A DNA stretch of 64,000 nucleotides from Embleya scabrispora DSM 41855 (lineage in GTDB: Bacteria; Actinomycetota; Actinomycetes; Streptomycetales; Streptomycetaceae): positions 81,185 to 145,184 of the forward strand of contig NZ_KB889563.1 in NCBI RefSeq assembly GCF_000372745.1. The letters are read 5' to 3'. The notes beneath the pieces were generated by a model, which worked only from the letters and a program-made list of their open reading frames with translations, searched no databases and had not been told where the DNA came from. Positions 16,810-25,413 of the stretch are shown here, piece after piece. Every line of letters begins with the position of its first letter. Position 1 is the first letter of the stretch. The translations under genes and the position numbers were made by a program.

Positions 16810-16849
16810 CGAACGGCGGGGTCGGCCTCCGTGCCGGCCCCGCCGTTCG
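16810..16849. terminator. bidirectional terminator between convergent genes
   Basis: A 16-bp stem with one G-T pair (CGAACGGCGGGGTCGG / CCGGCCCCGCCGTTCG) and an 8-base loop lies between the rightward secreted-protein gene and the leftward reductase gene. Confidence 0.8.
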
Positions 16850-16942
16850 CGGTCGGTCCACCGGTCTGGCCCTGCTCGAAGCAGCGCCGCGCCAGGCGGA
16901 AGCACTGCATTCGTTCCCGAACGGACGGTGAGCCGAATAACG

Positions 16943-17587
16943 TCACTTTCGCCAGAACAGGTGGTGTGTCACGCCGCTCGGGCTGGGGACGACGTCGAGG
17001 TGGAACCGGTCGAGGAGTTCGTCGGGGGACTCCCACAGCCGTATTCCGGACCCGAGCTTGACCGGTGAGACCACCACATGCATGGTGTCGACGAGGTCGG
17101 CGTCCAGGAACTCCCGGATGGTGCCGGCCCCGCCGCCGAGCCTGACGTCCTTGCCCCCCGCCGCCGCCCGCGCCCGCTCCAGGACCGTGGCCGGGTCGGC
17201 GTCGACGAAGTGGAACGTGGTGTCGGAGAGCGTGAACGAAGGACGTTCGTGGTGCGTCATGACGAACACGGGGGTGCGGAACGGGGGCTCGTCACCCCAC
17301 CAGCCGCGCCACTGGTGATCGCGCCAGGGTCCGCGCTGCGGACCGAACTTGTTGCGGCCCATGATCTCGGCGCCGATGTTGCGTGCGTAGTCCCGGGTGA
17401 GGTGGTCGTCGAGGCCGCGGCTCCCCCCTGGCTCGGTGCGCATGGGCCAGCTCGCCGTGGCGCCGGCCCAGCCGAACAGACGCTCGGGATCGACGTGGCC
17501 GAACGGGCGCTCGAGGGTCTGATCCTCACCGGCACCGATCCCGTCACTCGAGACGTTGAAATTCTGCACTCTCAGTAGCTGAGTCAT
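16943..17587 (-). CDS. dihydrofolate-reductase-like protein (RibD C-terminal family)
   Basis: The protein is 214 aa with the RibD_C fold found in stand-alone YyaP/YwjB-like reductases. Blocks are QNFNVSSDGIGAG at the N-terminus, GAEIMGRNKFGPQ (about 74), PVFVMTHHERPSF (about 105), DVRLGGGAGTIREFLDADLV (about 150) and VVSPVKLGSGIRLW (about 175). The glycine-rich block binds NADPH in the family. Substrate unknown. The ATG at 17587 follows GGGAGGAAAA. Confidence 0.85.
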   Translation of the reverse strand: MTQLLRVQNFNVSSDGIGAGEDQTLERPFGHVDPERLFGWAGATASWPMRTEPGGSRGLDDHLTRDYARNIGAEIMGRNKFGPQRGPWRDHQWRGWWGDEPPFRTPVFVMTHHERPSFTLSDTTFHFVDADPATVLERARAAAGGKDVRLGGGAGTIREFLDADLVDTMHVVVSPVKLGSGIRLWESPDELLDRFHLDVVPSPSGVTHHLFWRK

Positions 17588-17860
17588 GTGTGTTTTCCTC
17601 CCATGCTGTCGACAACGGTGGTGAGACTCCCCCGGACCGGAAAACAGTCGTCACCGTGTCCGTGACCGGCCGGCCCCGGAAGGGGACGTCCGTCCCGGTG
17701 GACGCCCTTTCCTGCGGATCGGCAGAGCTTGGTCGATGGTGGTCCGGGGGTTCGACCGGGCTCGCGCATCGTTTTCACGAGGGGGTCGGAGTCGATTTCC
17801 CGTTCTCGACGTCGGGCGGCGGGCTTTTTCGAAGAATCTTCCGGCTGCGGTTCTCCTCGC

Positions 17861-18059
17861 GTAGGACAGCCCGGAACCGCCCCGGCCTCGGGGCATCGCC
17901 GCCATGTCCGGGCCGGCCTCGTGCCACGCGGTGGGATCGGCGACCGGCAGGGTTGCCTCGTGATCACGCTCGTCCGCCGCTGCGGCGAGCCGCGCGGCCG
18001 GATCCCGCGCCGCGTCGACGAACCGCTGTTCTCAGCCGACGGCCGCAAACGTTGAAGTC
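17861..18059 (-). pseudogene. relic of the 5' end of an acyl-CoA dehydrogenase gene
   Basis: Read leftward from 18059, this DNA matches the first about 200 bases of the acyl-CoA dehydrogenase gene at 40244 nearly base for base. Shared 14-19-base runs include AACAGCGGTTCGTCGACGC and GACATGGCGGCGATGCC. Its translation keeps AACAGCGG-encoded EQRFVDAARD, DHEATLPVA and AAMPRGRGGSGLSY. The start codon is lost and similarity stops abruptly at the Tyr codon at 17861-17863; no downstream part of the gene is present. It is a truncated duplicate in an otherwise gene-poor interval. Confidence 0.85.
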
Positions 18060-18430
18060 GTCCGAACTCCGCACGTCCGCCTCAGGGATGGGCCTGCGAC
18101 GGCGGCGGCCGAAGCGGGATTGCCGCGATGTGCCGACCCGCTCCGTGTCGCGCCTCCGCCCGATCACGCATACGGCATTCGTGTGATTATCCGATTCCGT
18201 CGACGTGTTGGCGTGGGCCGACCCGCATCGCCGTGGAACATCGTCACAAGCAGCGACAACAAGTCGGCGTCACGGGCCATCCGGGCTTGCGATGTTCTCG
18301 TCCTGGCGGAGGGTTCGCCTGTCCGTCTCCGCGTGTCGGCCCATCGCCGGGCGCCGGGTGGTGGAGGGCTGCGCGCGTTTCACGATGCGAGGTCGAGGTG
18401 TACCCACCCGCGTCCTCAAGGAGGTCATCG
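18060..18430. other. gene-free leader region of the 5'-nucleotidase gene
   Basis: No ORF here has coding character. The right end carries a full Shine-Dalgarno AAGGAGG (18418-18424). The remainder presumably includes the promoter; no convincing operator was found. Confidence 0.5.
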
Positions 18431-20224
18431 GTGCAACGACCATTGTCGCGCGTCGCGCTGGTCGCAGCGTTCAGCGCGCTGCTCACCGCAATGGCCTTTT
18501 CGCCCGCCCACGCCGAAGCGGTTGCCGAACCGGTCTCGGTGCAACTCTTGAACATCACCGACTTCCACGGCTACCTCAATCCCCCCTCCCCCGGCTCGGA
18601 CGGGGTGATCACCGGACCGGACGGCGCCGCGGTGACGGTGGGTGGGGCCGCCTACCTCGCGACACACACGAAGCGGCTCCGGGCGGGTCACCGGAACTCG
18701 CTGCTGTACGCCAGTGGCGACACCTTCTCCGGTTGGCCGTTCGAGGTCGCGGCGTACCAAAACGAGCCCACCATCGAGGTGTTCAACGCACTGGGTGTGC
18801 GCTTTTCGGCGCTCGGCAACCACGAACTCGACGTATCGCCCTCCTTCCTGACCGACCACATGGAAAACGGCGTGTGCTTCGGCACGATCGGTCAGGACAG
18901 TTGCTTCACCGACTCGACCGGGGCCCGTTTCCATGGCGCGGACTTCGACTACCAATCGGGCAACATCGTGGGCGCCGTCTCGGGGCAACCAGTGGTTCCC
19001 CCGTACCGCATCGAAAACGTCACCGACGCTGCGGGCCATGTCTTTCGGATCGGATTCATCGGCATGACCGTGCCGGACGCACCACGCGGTTCCACGTCGT
19101 ACCAGCCGGATCTACGAGGGCTCGACATCGTGGAATCCACCAACAAGTATGCCGCCGAACTGGTCGCGAAGGGGGTTCGGGCAATCGTCCTCAACATGCA
19201 CGAGGGCGCCTGGCCGAAGAGTGGAATGGCGGCCCCCTATGACAGTTGCGACCAGGTGGAGGGTCCCGCCGTCGATATCGCCAAGCGTGTCTCGCCGGAC
19301 GTGGACGTCGTGGTCACCGGGCACTGGCACGGTCACTTCAACTGCATGGTCGATGATCCTGCGGGAGTTCCCAGACCGGTCGTGGAGGCCGGGCACCATG
19401 GGTCGTTGATCAACGAAATCGATCTGGCGTTGGACCCCGGTACGGGCGAGGTCATGCGCAAGCGCACCCGCTCGGTCAACCACCCCGTCACGCGCGACGT
19501 TCCCGCCGACCCGGCGATGCAACGAATCGTGGACTATTGGAACGCGCGATCCAACACCCGATACGTGTCCGCATTGGCCACCCAGACGGGCGACTTCCTG
19601 CGTGCCCGGAACGAGGCCGGCGAGAGTACGGCCGCCGACCTCTTCGCCGATGTGCAGTACTGGGAGGCAAGTCGCACTCCTGCGGGCAAGGCCGATCTGG
19701 CGCTCTTGGCCGTTCCGCCGGAGCCGTTCGCCAATCCGCTCGGCGGTGATCTGGCCTACGCCAAGGGCTCCCTCGCCGAAGACGCCGACGGCCGGATCCT
19801 GTTCAGTGAAGCCTGGGGAGCCTACGGATACGGCAACCCGGTGCTCACGGTGAGCATCACCGGAGCCCGCTTGAAGGCGATCCTGGAGCAGCAGTGGCGC
19901 GTGGCGGAGAACGGTTCCGAATTCATGGTGCCGCTCGCCGTCTCGCGCAACGTGTCCTACTCCCACGATCGCAACCAGCCGAGGGGTAGGCGCGTCGGCT
20001 CTTCGGACGTCACCGTCGACGGGAATCCGCTCGACCTCGACCGCACCTACCGGGTGGCCGCCCTCGCCAACACGATCCTGGGCGCGGATGGGTTCTCCTT
20101 CGGTGACTACACCAACGCCGTACGCGGCAGCCTGGACAGTTGGGCGTTCATCGCGTACTTGCGGGCGCATCCGACGATTTCGCCCGCTCCGTTGGACCGG
20201 GTCCGGATCAAGTCCGAAGCGTAA
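18431..20224 (+). CDS. secreted 5'-nucleotidase / metallophosphatase (UshA family)
   Basis: The protein is 597 aa. A Sec signal peptide (residues 1-28, ending in A-H-A) is followed by a calcineurin-like metallophosphatase domain: NITDFHGY (Asp44, His46), SGDTFSG, ALGNHELD, VLNMHEG and VVTGHWHGHFNC supply the two-metal ligands. The C-terminal half (from about 360) has the 5'-nucleotidase substrate domain with GESTAADLFAD, NPVLTVSITGARLKAILEQQ and ILGADGFSFGDY. It would hydrolyse nucleotides or other phosphomonoesters outside the cell. GTG at 18431 is chosen because AAGGAGG lies 6 bases upstream. Confidence 0.92.
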   Translation: MQRPLSRVALVAAFSALLTAMAFSPAHAEAVAEPVSVQLLNITDFHGYLNPPSPGSDGVITGPDGAAVTVGGAAYLATHTKRLRAGHRNSLLYASGDTFSGWPFEVAAYQNEPTIEVFNALGVRFSALGNHELDVSPSFLTDHMENGVCFGTIGQDSCFTDSTGARFHGADFDYQSGNIVGAVSGQPVVPPYRIENVTDAAGHVFRIGFIGMTVPDAPRGSTSYQPDLRGLDIVESTNKYAAELVAKGVRAIVLNMHEGAWPKSGMAAPYDSCDQVEGPAVDIAKRVSPDVDVVVTGHWHGHFNCMVDDPAGVPRPVVEAGHHGSLINEIDLALDPGTGEVMRKRTRSVNHPVTRDVPADPAMQRIVDYWNARSNTRYVSALATQTGDFLRARNEAGESTAADLFADVQYWEASRTPAGKADLALLAVPPEPFANPLGGDLAYAKGSLAEDADGRILFSEAWGAYGYGNPVLTVSITGARLKAILEQQWRVAENGSEFMVPLAVSRNVSYSHDRNQPRGRRVGSSDVTVDGNPLDLDRTYRVAALANTILGADGFSFGDYTNAVRGSLDSWAFIAYLRAHPTISPAPLDRVRIKSEA

Positions 20225-20432
20225 CCGAGTGCTCGACCTGGCGCCGGACGTACCGTTCGAAGCGTTCGCCCCGATGCGAAACCTCATCACGGTCGCCGGT
20301 CGGGGCACTGCGCCTACCGGTCGCAGGAGCCGACAGAGCGGCACGGTCGGCCAAACGCACGGCCACGGCTTCGACCGGTCGTCTCCGAACCGAACGCCCG
20401 TGTGTGAGTGCCCGGAAACCGTCCGGTGCGCG

Positions 20433-20909
20433 TCAGCCGTGGGCGGAACGGCAGAAGCGGGCCTCGGGGGCATCCTCTCCCCGGCCGCTGAACCGAACGC
20501 CGAAGCCACAGGCGGCCCAGGGGTCGACGGCGCCCCCCTTGGACGTGGTGCGGTCGGGTTGACCGCGTCGGGGTGATGTCTCGGCGGAATGGTCGGCGCG
20601 GTCCGACGCGCCGGATCCACGGGACGACGGGGAGGATGCGGTCGATCGGGCGTCGGCGCGCGAGCCCTCTCGCTGCGGGTCGGATGGTGCGGTCTCCGCC
20701 GAGGTCGCGGGTGTCGCGGGGCCGGTGGAGCCGAGGGGATTCGTCGTGGACGGCAAGCTCCCGGGCGTGCCGGCGCCGGGCAGCGGCACGCTGTTCGCGG
20801 CCAGGGCGGGATCGAGGGCTCGGGTAGGGGTGGTTGCCGGCGCGGTGTCGCAGGCGGCCACGAGCAGGAGCAGGAGAGCGGCTGCGGCGGCCGGTCGAGT
20901 GATATGCAC
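20433..20909 (-). CDS. small Ser/Thr/Pro-rich lipoprotein
   Basis: The protein is 158 aa. The lipoprotein signal is AAAALLLLLVAAC (lipidated Cys at about residue 20), followed by about 100 residues of low-complexity Thr/Ser/Pro/Arg sequence and a short C-terminal patch with two Cys (DPWAACGFGVRF, ARFCRSAHG). GTG at 20909 is preferred to the GTG six codons upstream because it has a GGAGG site 5 bases before it. No function can be assigned. Confidence 0.65.
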   Translation of the reverse strand: MHITRPAAAAALLLLLVAACDTAPATTPTRALDPALAANSVPLPGAGTPGSLPSTTNPLGSTGPATPATSAETAPSDPQREGSRADARSTASSPSSRGSGASDRADHSAETSPRRGQPDRTTSKGGAVDPWAACGFGVRFSGRGEDAPEARFCRSAHG

Positions 20910-21567
20910 GCGTTCCTCCGTGAGCACGAGGTTTGTCCCGTAGGGGGTAACGCGTGCATGCTCGGGGAGTTACTCCGGTGCCGGGGTGGCCTCGCGGCGC
21001 GAGTCACCAATCACGGTGGGTGGTTCACGGACACGGATTCGAACCCACCGGGTTCGGATGTCTTTCGGCACAGGTCGTGTCGGCGTCCTCGACCGACCCG
21101 GGCAGGTCTTTCGGTGGTGCCACCGCCGCAATCCGGCGACTGATCCGTTGCCCGGGCGTGGGTCGCTCGTTGAACCGGTACCGCGACCGGCGCGCCCACG
21201 CGACGGCATGGAAGCCGGGTGCCGGAATCACCCGATCGACGACAGCGAGGAGCCGACCATGGCCGAGAGGATCATCTTGTCGCCGGGTCGGGCTCCGTCT
21301 TGCCCGGGGCCGTCGGACGGGGGACGTCGACCTGTGCGAAGGTCTCGGACGCGTTCGACCGGAATACCCGTACCGGGCCGCACTCGACGCCTGGCCCGAC
21401 GGCCCTGTCCGCATCCCGCGGCCACGGGGGCCGCGCGGTCCCGGACCGGAACAATGAGCGCCGCGCTTCGCCCGGGGCCACGCACCGGTCCGGCCACCTG
21501 CGCGCCGGCGGCCTCTCGCTGACGACGTCCGCGCCCACTCGAACCGTCCGAGAGCTTGGGAGAACCG
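20910..21567. other. gene-poor region with a palindromic stem and a possible decayed small gene
   Basis: A 10-bp inverted repeat with one G-T mismatch (ATTCGAACCC / GGGTTCGGAT, loop ACC) lies at about 21040-21062. At 21259 an ATG with a GAGGAG site starts MAERIILSPG, but good coding character moves to the other two frames within 150 bases (one contains STCAKVSDAFDRNTR, another YPYRAALDAWPDGPVRIP). I read this as a decayed or frame-broken small gene; no product can be named. Confidence 0.35.
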
Positions 21568-23214
21568 TTGACCACCCACGCCTCCGCCGTCCCGGCCACG
21601 CCCCTTTTCGTCATCGAGTACCCCGAAGACGGGACCGCGACCGTGGACGGTACGCCCGTCTACGTTCCCGAGGGAGCGGAAGCCCGGCATGCCGCCATCG
21701 ACGAGGTCCGCTTCACGGCGTCCCTCCTCGACCGGCCCGTGCGCGCGATCGACGTCGATCCGGACGGCACGCGCTATCCCCTGCTCGTCGACCCGGACGG
21801 CACGCTCACGTTCCTGGCCGAGCCCCATCCCGATCCCGACACGGACATCCCCGACGACGAGGCATACGCCCCGTCGTGCGAAGGGGACGCGGCACCGACC
21901 GACGGCCACGACGGCGACTTCGGCGAGTGGTGGGTCGACAGCGACGGAAACGACTCGCACACGCGGGCCTCCGACGAGCACGACCCGCACGCACCGCCGG
22001 ACCTGCCCGAAGCCGCCCCGCCACCGCCCGAACAGCCGCCTTCGACCCCGCCCGCACGACCCGGTCGCGCGCGGCGGCGTGCGTCCCGCTCCGGTCTCCG
22101 CGTCGTGCCGGTCGCGATCGGCCTCGCGGTCGCCACGGCGGTCACGGTCGTCGCGGTCCTCGTATGGCCGGACGACGAATCCGCGGGGTCACGACCGAGC
22201 GCGACCTCGCGTGCCGAGCCCGCGGCGGTCACCGCGCCGGCCGGCTGGCGGCAGACGTCCGCCTGGTCGCGGTCGATCGCGCCGCCGGGGGCCGGCCGGC
22301 CGAGCGTGGCAGCGCTCGGGGGTGTGCTGGCCGTACTCACGCCGGACCGTCGTGTCGCCCTCCTCGATCCGCACGACGGGCGGATCGATCGGGTCGGTGA
22401 GCCGCTGCCGGCGGGCGACGCCGCGCTGCACGCGACCGGCGACCCGGCCGCGCCGGTGCTCGTCGCCGAGACCGAGGGCCGGCTCCTGGTGTGGTCGCCA
22501 CACCGCGCCCAACCCTCGCCTCCGCCGACCACGGTCGAACTCGCGCCCGGCGCCCACGTCAGCTACGCCGGCGCCCTCCCGCTGGTGACCGGGCCCGACG
22601 GATCGGCCGCCGCGCTGCGCGGCGATGCCCTCACCCCGGTTCGGCCGTCGCCCGGAACCGTAGCGATGGCCGCCGACGCGGCGTACGTCCTCGCGGGGCG
22701 CTCCGTCGGACCCTGGGAGCTGCTCGGCTTCGACGGGAGGACACGCGTGGTGGCTCCGCTGCCGCCGCGTCCCGGCGCGCGCATACTGCGCATGGCCGGC
22801 GGCGGGCACGGGACGGTCGCCGTCGTGTGGTCCGGCCCCGGGGACGGCAGCGAAACACTCGCCGTGCACGACTCCTCCTCCGGCCGGGTACTCGCCGGCG
22901 CCGACGCCCCCACCGGGTCCCTGTCGAGCGCCTGGATCCACCCGGACGGCAATCCCACGGCGGCTTTGGGACCCGTCGTCCTCGATCTCGCCGAGGGGCG
23001 CGCGTCGGTCACCCCGGGCTTCGTCGCCCGCTCTGTCGCCGGCGGCCGGGTGTACGGCACGCGCGACGGCCACTCCGTCGCGTTGACGGTGTCCGGCGTC
23101 GTAGCGGTGCCGGACCACGCCGCCATCCCCTGGAGCGTCAGCGCCGGCCGCGCGATCCTGCTCACCGGGGACGGGGACCGAGCGGTCCTGCACGCCGTGG
23201 ATCCGGCTCCGTGA
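21568..23214 (+). CDS. membrane-anchored protein with extracellular propeller-like domain
   Basis: The protein is 548 aa from TTG at 21568, chosen because GGGAGA lies just upstream; a TTG at 21556 is in frame but has no ribosome site. Residues about 8-85 form a compact acidic N-terminal domain (LFVIEYPEDGTATVDGTPVY), followed by an Asp/Pro-rich linker, Arg-rich stop-transfer residues and one transmembrane helix (about 178-200, VVPVAIGLAVATAVTVVAVL). The outer part (about 215-548) has repeated Ala/Gly/Val-rich blades with terminal Asp/Gly turns, as in WD/PQQ-like propellers. Function unknown. Confidence 0.75.
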   Translation: MTTHASAVPATPLFVIEYPEDGTATVDGTPVYVPEGAEARHAAIDEVRFTASLLDRPVRAIDVDPDGTRYPLLVDPDGTLTFLAEPHPDPDTDIPDDEAYAPSCEGDAAPTDGHDGDFGEWWVDSDGNDSHTRASDEHDPHAPPDLPEAAPPPPEQPPSTPPARPGRARRRASRSGLRVVPVAIGLAVATAVTVVAVLVWPDDESAGSRPSATSRAEPAAVTAPAGWRQTSAWSRSIAPPGAGRPSVAALGGVLAVLTPDRRVALLDPHDGRIDRVGEPLPAGDAALHATGDPAAPVLVAETEGRLLVWSPHRAQPSPPPTTVELAPGAHVSYAGALPLVTGPDGSAAALRGDALTPVRPSPGTVAMAADAAYVLAGRSVGPWELLGFDGRTRVVAPLPPRPGARILRMAGGGHGTVAVVWSGPGDGSETLAVHDSSSGRVLAGADAPTGSLSSAWIHPDGNPTAALGPVVLDLAEGRASVTPGFVARSVAGGRVYGTRDGHSVALTVSGVVAVPDHAAIPWSVSAGRAILLTGDGDRAVLHAVDPAP

Positions 23215-23340
23215 TCGCACATGCCGGGCATCTTCGTGGTGGTGTTTCCGGGCGCGCTCGAAGCTCGTCGGCGTGGAGCGTCCCGAAACCCCGCCGGCGT
23301 CCGTCGCGGCGCTCGGTGCAAGGCGGATCTCGGCCGTGCC

Positions 23341-25413
23341 TCAACCGATCAGGTGTCGTGACATCCAGTGTTCGATGGCGGTCCCCGCCCGCGCGCGGCT
23401 GTCGGCGTGCAGGAACTCGTGTCCTTCGTCGGGAAGGAGCAACAGCCGTGCGGGGATGCCGCGTTCTCGGGCCGCGCGCACGATCCGGCGGGATTCGTCC
23501 GCCGGGACGTTGGTGTCGTGTTCGCCGTGCACCGCGAGGAAGGGCACGCGCAGAGCGTCGATCCGGTTCATCGGGGACAGTTCTCGCAGGAGTTCGCGGT
23601 CGTGACGCGGGTGACCGTACTTGACGGCGGCCGAGCGCGCGAGCCACGGTTCGGTGCCGGCGAAGAACGCCGTCAGGTCCGACATGCCACAGATCGCGAT
23701 GCCGGTACGGAACAGCTCGGGATACCACGTCAGGGCGGCGAGGGTGAGGTACCCGCCGTACGAATGCCCCATCACCGCGAGCTTGTTGGGGTCCGCTCGC
23801 CCGGTGAGCACGATGTGCGCCGCGCAGTCCGCGACATCGTCGAAGGCCCGGAACCGTCCACGGCCGAGGTCGGCGTCGACGAACGATCGGCCCGCTCCGG
23901 CGGAACCGCGCACGTTCGGCGTGAACACGTCGATGCCGCGCGCGAGGAGGCGATGGTGCAGCGGGTCGAAGACGGGCCGCGCCTCCTCCTCGGGGCCGCC
24001 GTGCAGTGACACCACGCACGGCCCCGGGCCGCCCTCGTCGCGGCCCGGGGCACGGTAGTACCAGCCGGCGGGTGCGAGCCCGTCGCGTGCGGGCACCCGC
24101 AGTGGTCGGGGCACGACAGGTGCCTTCCCGTACGCCACGGTGTCGGCGCTGCGCGAGGACCACGGCGTGCGGGTCGGCCCCGCCGCGTCGGCGGTCAGCC
24201 GCCATACGCCGGGACGCCGCCGCGAGCCGGAAAGCGCGAGCCACCAACCCGCGGGGCCGGCCGGCGCCACCCGGGTGACCACCTCGTGGGCCAGCGGCAC
24301 GGTCCGCAGGCGCGTCGCGGCCGGACCGGATGGGCGCAACGTGACGAGCTCGGCCGCACTGCGACCGCTTTCGTTCCACGAGAGCGCGGCCGTTCGCCCG
24401 TCGGCGGCAATCGACAACGTCTCCAGGTCGGCGCCCGCGCGTTCGGTGGCGACCCGGGTACGGACGAGCGAGCCCGCGGTGGTGAGTTCGACGCGGATCA
24501 GGGCCGCGAACTCGCGGTCGGCGTCGCTACGCACCCACAGGGTGCGACCGTCGGGGGCGAACCGGCCGATCCACGGGTCTCCGTCCGCCGCGCGCAGCAC
24601 GCACATGGGCTCGACACGGGCCGAGGACACGACCACGGCCTGGCGATGTCCGCGTGGGCCGCGTCGTAGCAGCACCAGTCGGCCGTCGGCGCTCACGTCG
24701 CACACCCGCAGCGTCGCCGCACCCGCCTCGAACGCGAGCAAGGTCGGTGAACGAACGCCGTCGGGGTCGAGCAGGTAGGCGGCCGATCGACTCTCACCCG
24801 CTCGCTCCCAGGCGTCCGCGTCGGCGGCCGGCGCGCGAATCAGTCGGTCCGAGGCCGTTCCGACGCCCCCATACCCTTCGCCGGCGGGTCCGGTCCGCGA
24901 GGGCGCGGCGGAGATCGCGCCGAGGTCGGCCGTCGCCGGTTCGGTCGTCGTGACGCATACCGACCGCCCGTCGCGCGTCCAACATCCCAGGTGTGCGGAG
25001 CCGCCCGCCGTCGCGTCCGCCAGGACGCGGCGGCCCGAGCCGTCCGGGTGTACACACAACACGCGGGTGTGCCCTCCGCCGCCGGTGGTCGCGGTGTAGG
25101 CGATCCAGCGCCCGTCCGGCGACCACGACACCTCCGTTACGGGATCGGCACTGCTGTCCAGCAGGTGTGGTTCCTCGTCGCTCGCGCGCCCGACCCAGAG
25201 CTGGGGCACACCGGCCCGATCACAGACGAAGGCCACGTGTTCACCGGTCTGGTCACCCGAGGGGTACCCGCACGCGTGCGCCCGCGCCCAGCGGTGGGGG
25301 CCGCGCCCGCCGACGGCGTCGGGCAGCGCGAGGGTGACGGGCACGCCGACGGCGTGCTGCTCGTGGTCCCGATCGCCCGTGTGCGCCCCTTGCGGGTCGT
25401 ACATCGTGATCAC
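23341..25413 (-). CDS. S9 family (prolyl oligopeptidase-type) serine peptidase
   Basis: The protein is about 690 aa, with an N-terminal seven-bladed propeller (repeats such as VSWSPDGRWIAYTA) and a C-terminal alpha/beta-hydrolase domain. The catalytic Ser lies in GHSYGGY (about residue 548), Asp in HGEHDTNVP (about 633) and His in DEGHEFLH (about 665). It is acylaminoacyl-peptidase-like and cytoplasmic (no signal). GTG at 25413 overlaps the amidotransferase stop by 4 bases (GTGA); an ATG at 25404 is the alternative. In this operon it may process or recycle the small peptide made by the two synthetic genes. Confidence 0.88.
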   Translation of the reverse strand: MITMYDPQGAHTGDRDHEQHAVGVPVTLALPDAVGGRGPHRWARAHACGYPSGDQTGEHVAFVCDRAGVPQLWVGRASDEEPHLLDSSADPVTEVSWSPDGRWIAYTATTGGGGHTRVLCVHPDGSGRRVLADATAGGSAHLGCWTRDGRSVCVTTTEPATADLGAISAAPSRTGPAGEGYGGVGTASDRLIRAPAADADAWERAGESRSAAYLLDPDGVRSPTLLAFEAGAATLRVCDVSADGRLVLLRRGPRGHRQAVVVSSARVEPMCVLRAADGDPWIGRFAPDGRTLWVRSDADREFAALIRVELTTAGSLVRTRVATERAGADLETLSIAADGRTAALSWNESGRSAAELVTLRPSGPAATRLRTVPLAHEVVTRVAPAGPAGWWLALSGSRRRPGVWRLTADAAGPTRTPWSSRSADTVAYGKAPVVPRPLRVPARDGLAPAGWYYRAPGRDEGGPGPCVVSLHGGPEEEARPVFDPLHHRLLARGIDVFTPNVRGSAGAGRSFVDADLGRGRFRAFDDVADCAAHIVLTGRADPNKLAVMGHSYGGYLTLAALTWYPELFRTGIAICGMSDLTAFFAGTEPWLARSAAVKYGHPRHDRELLRELSPMNRIDALRVPFLAVHGEHDTNVPADESRRIVRAARERGIPARLLLLPDEGHEFLHADSRARAGTAIEHWMSRHLIG

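Noticed and set aside
21013-21085. T-arm-like string GGTTCGAATCC followed by ACCA on the minus strand, suggesting a tRNA
   Set aside because: The T stem does not pair, no D arm is present, and the acceptor pairs only partly; the string is better explained by a local inverted repeat.
21259-21520. small gene starting MAERIILSPG
   Set aside because: The start looks real, but coding character changes frame at least twice, so no single product can be supported.
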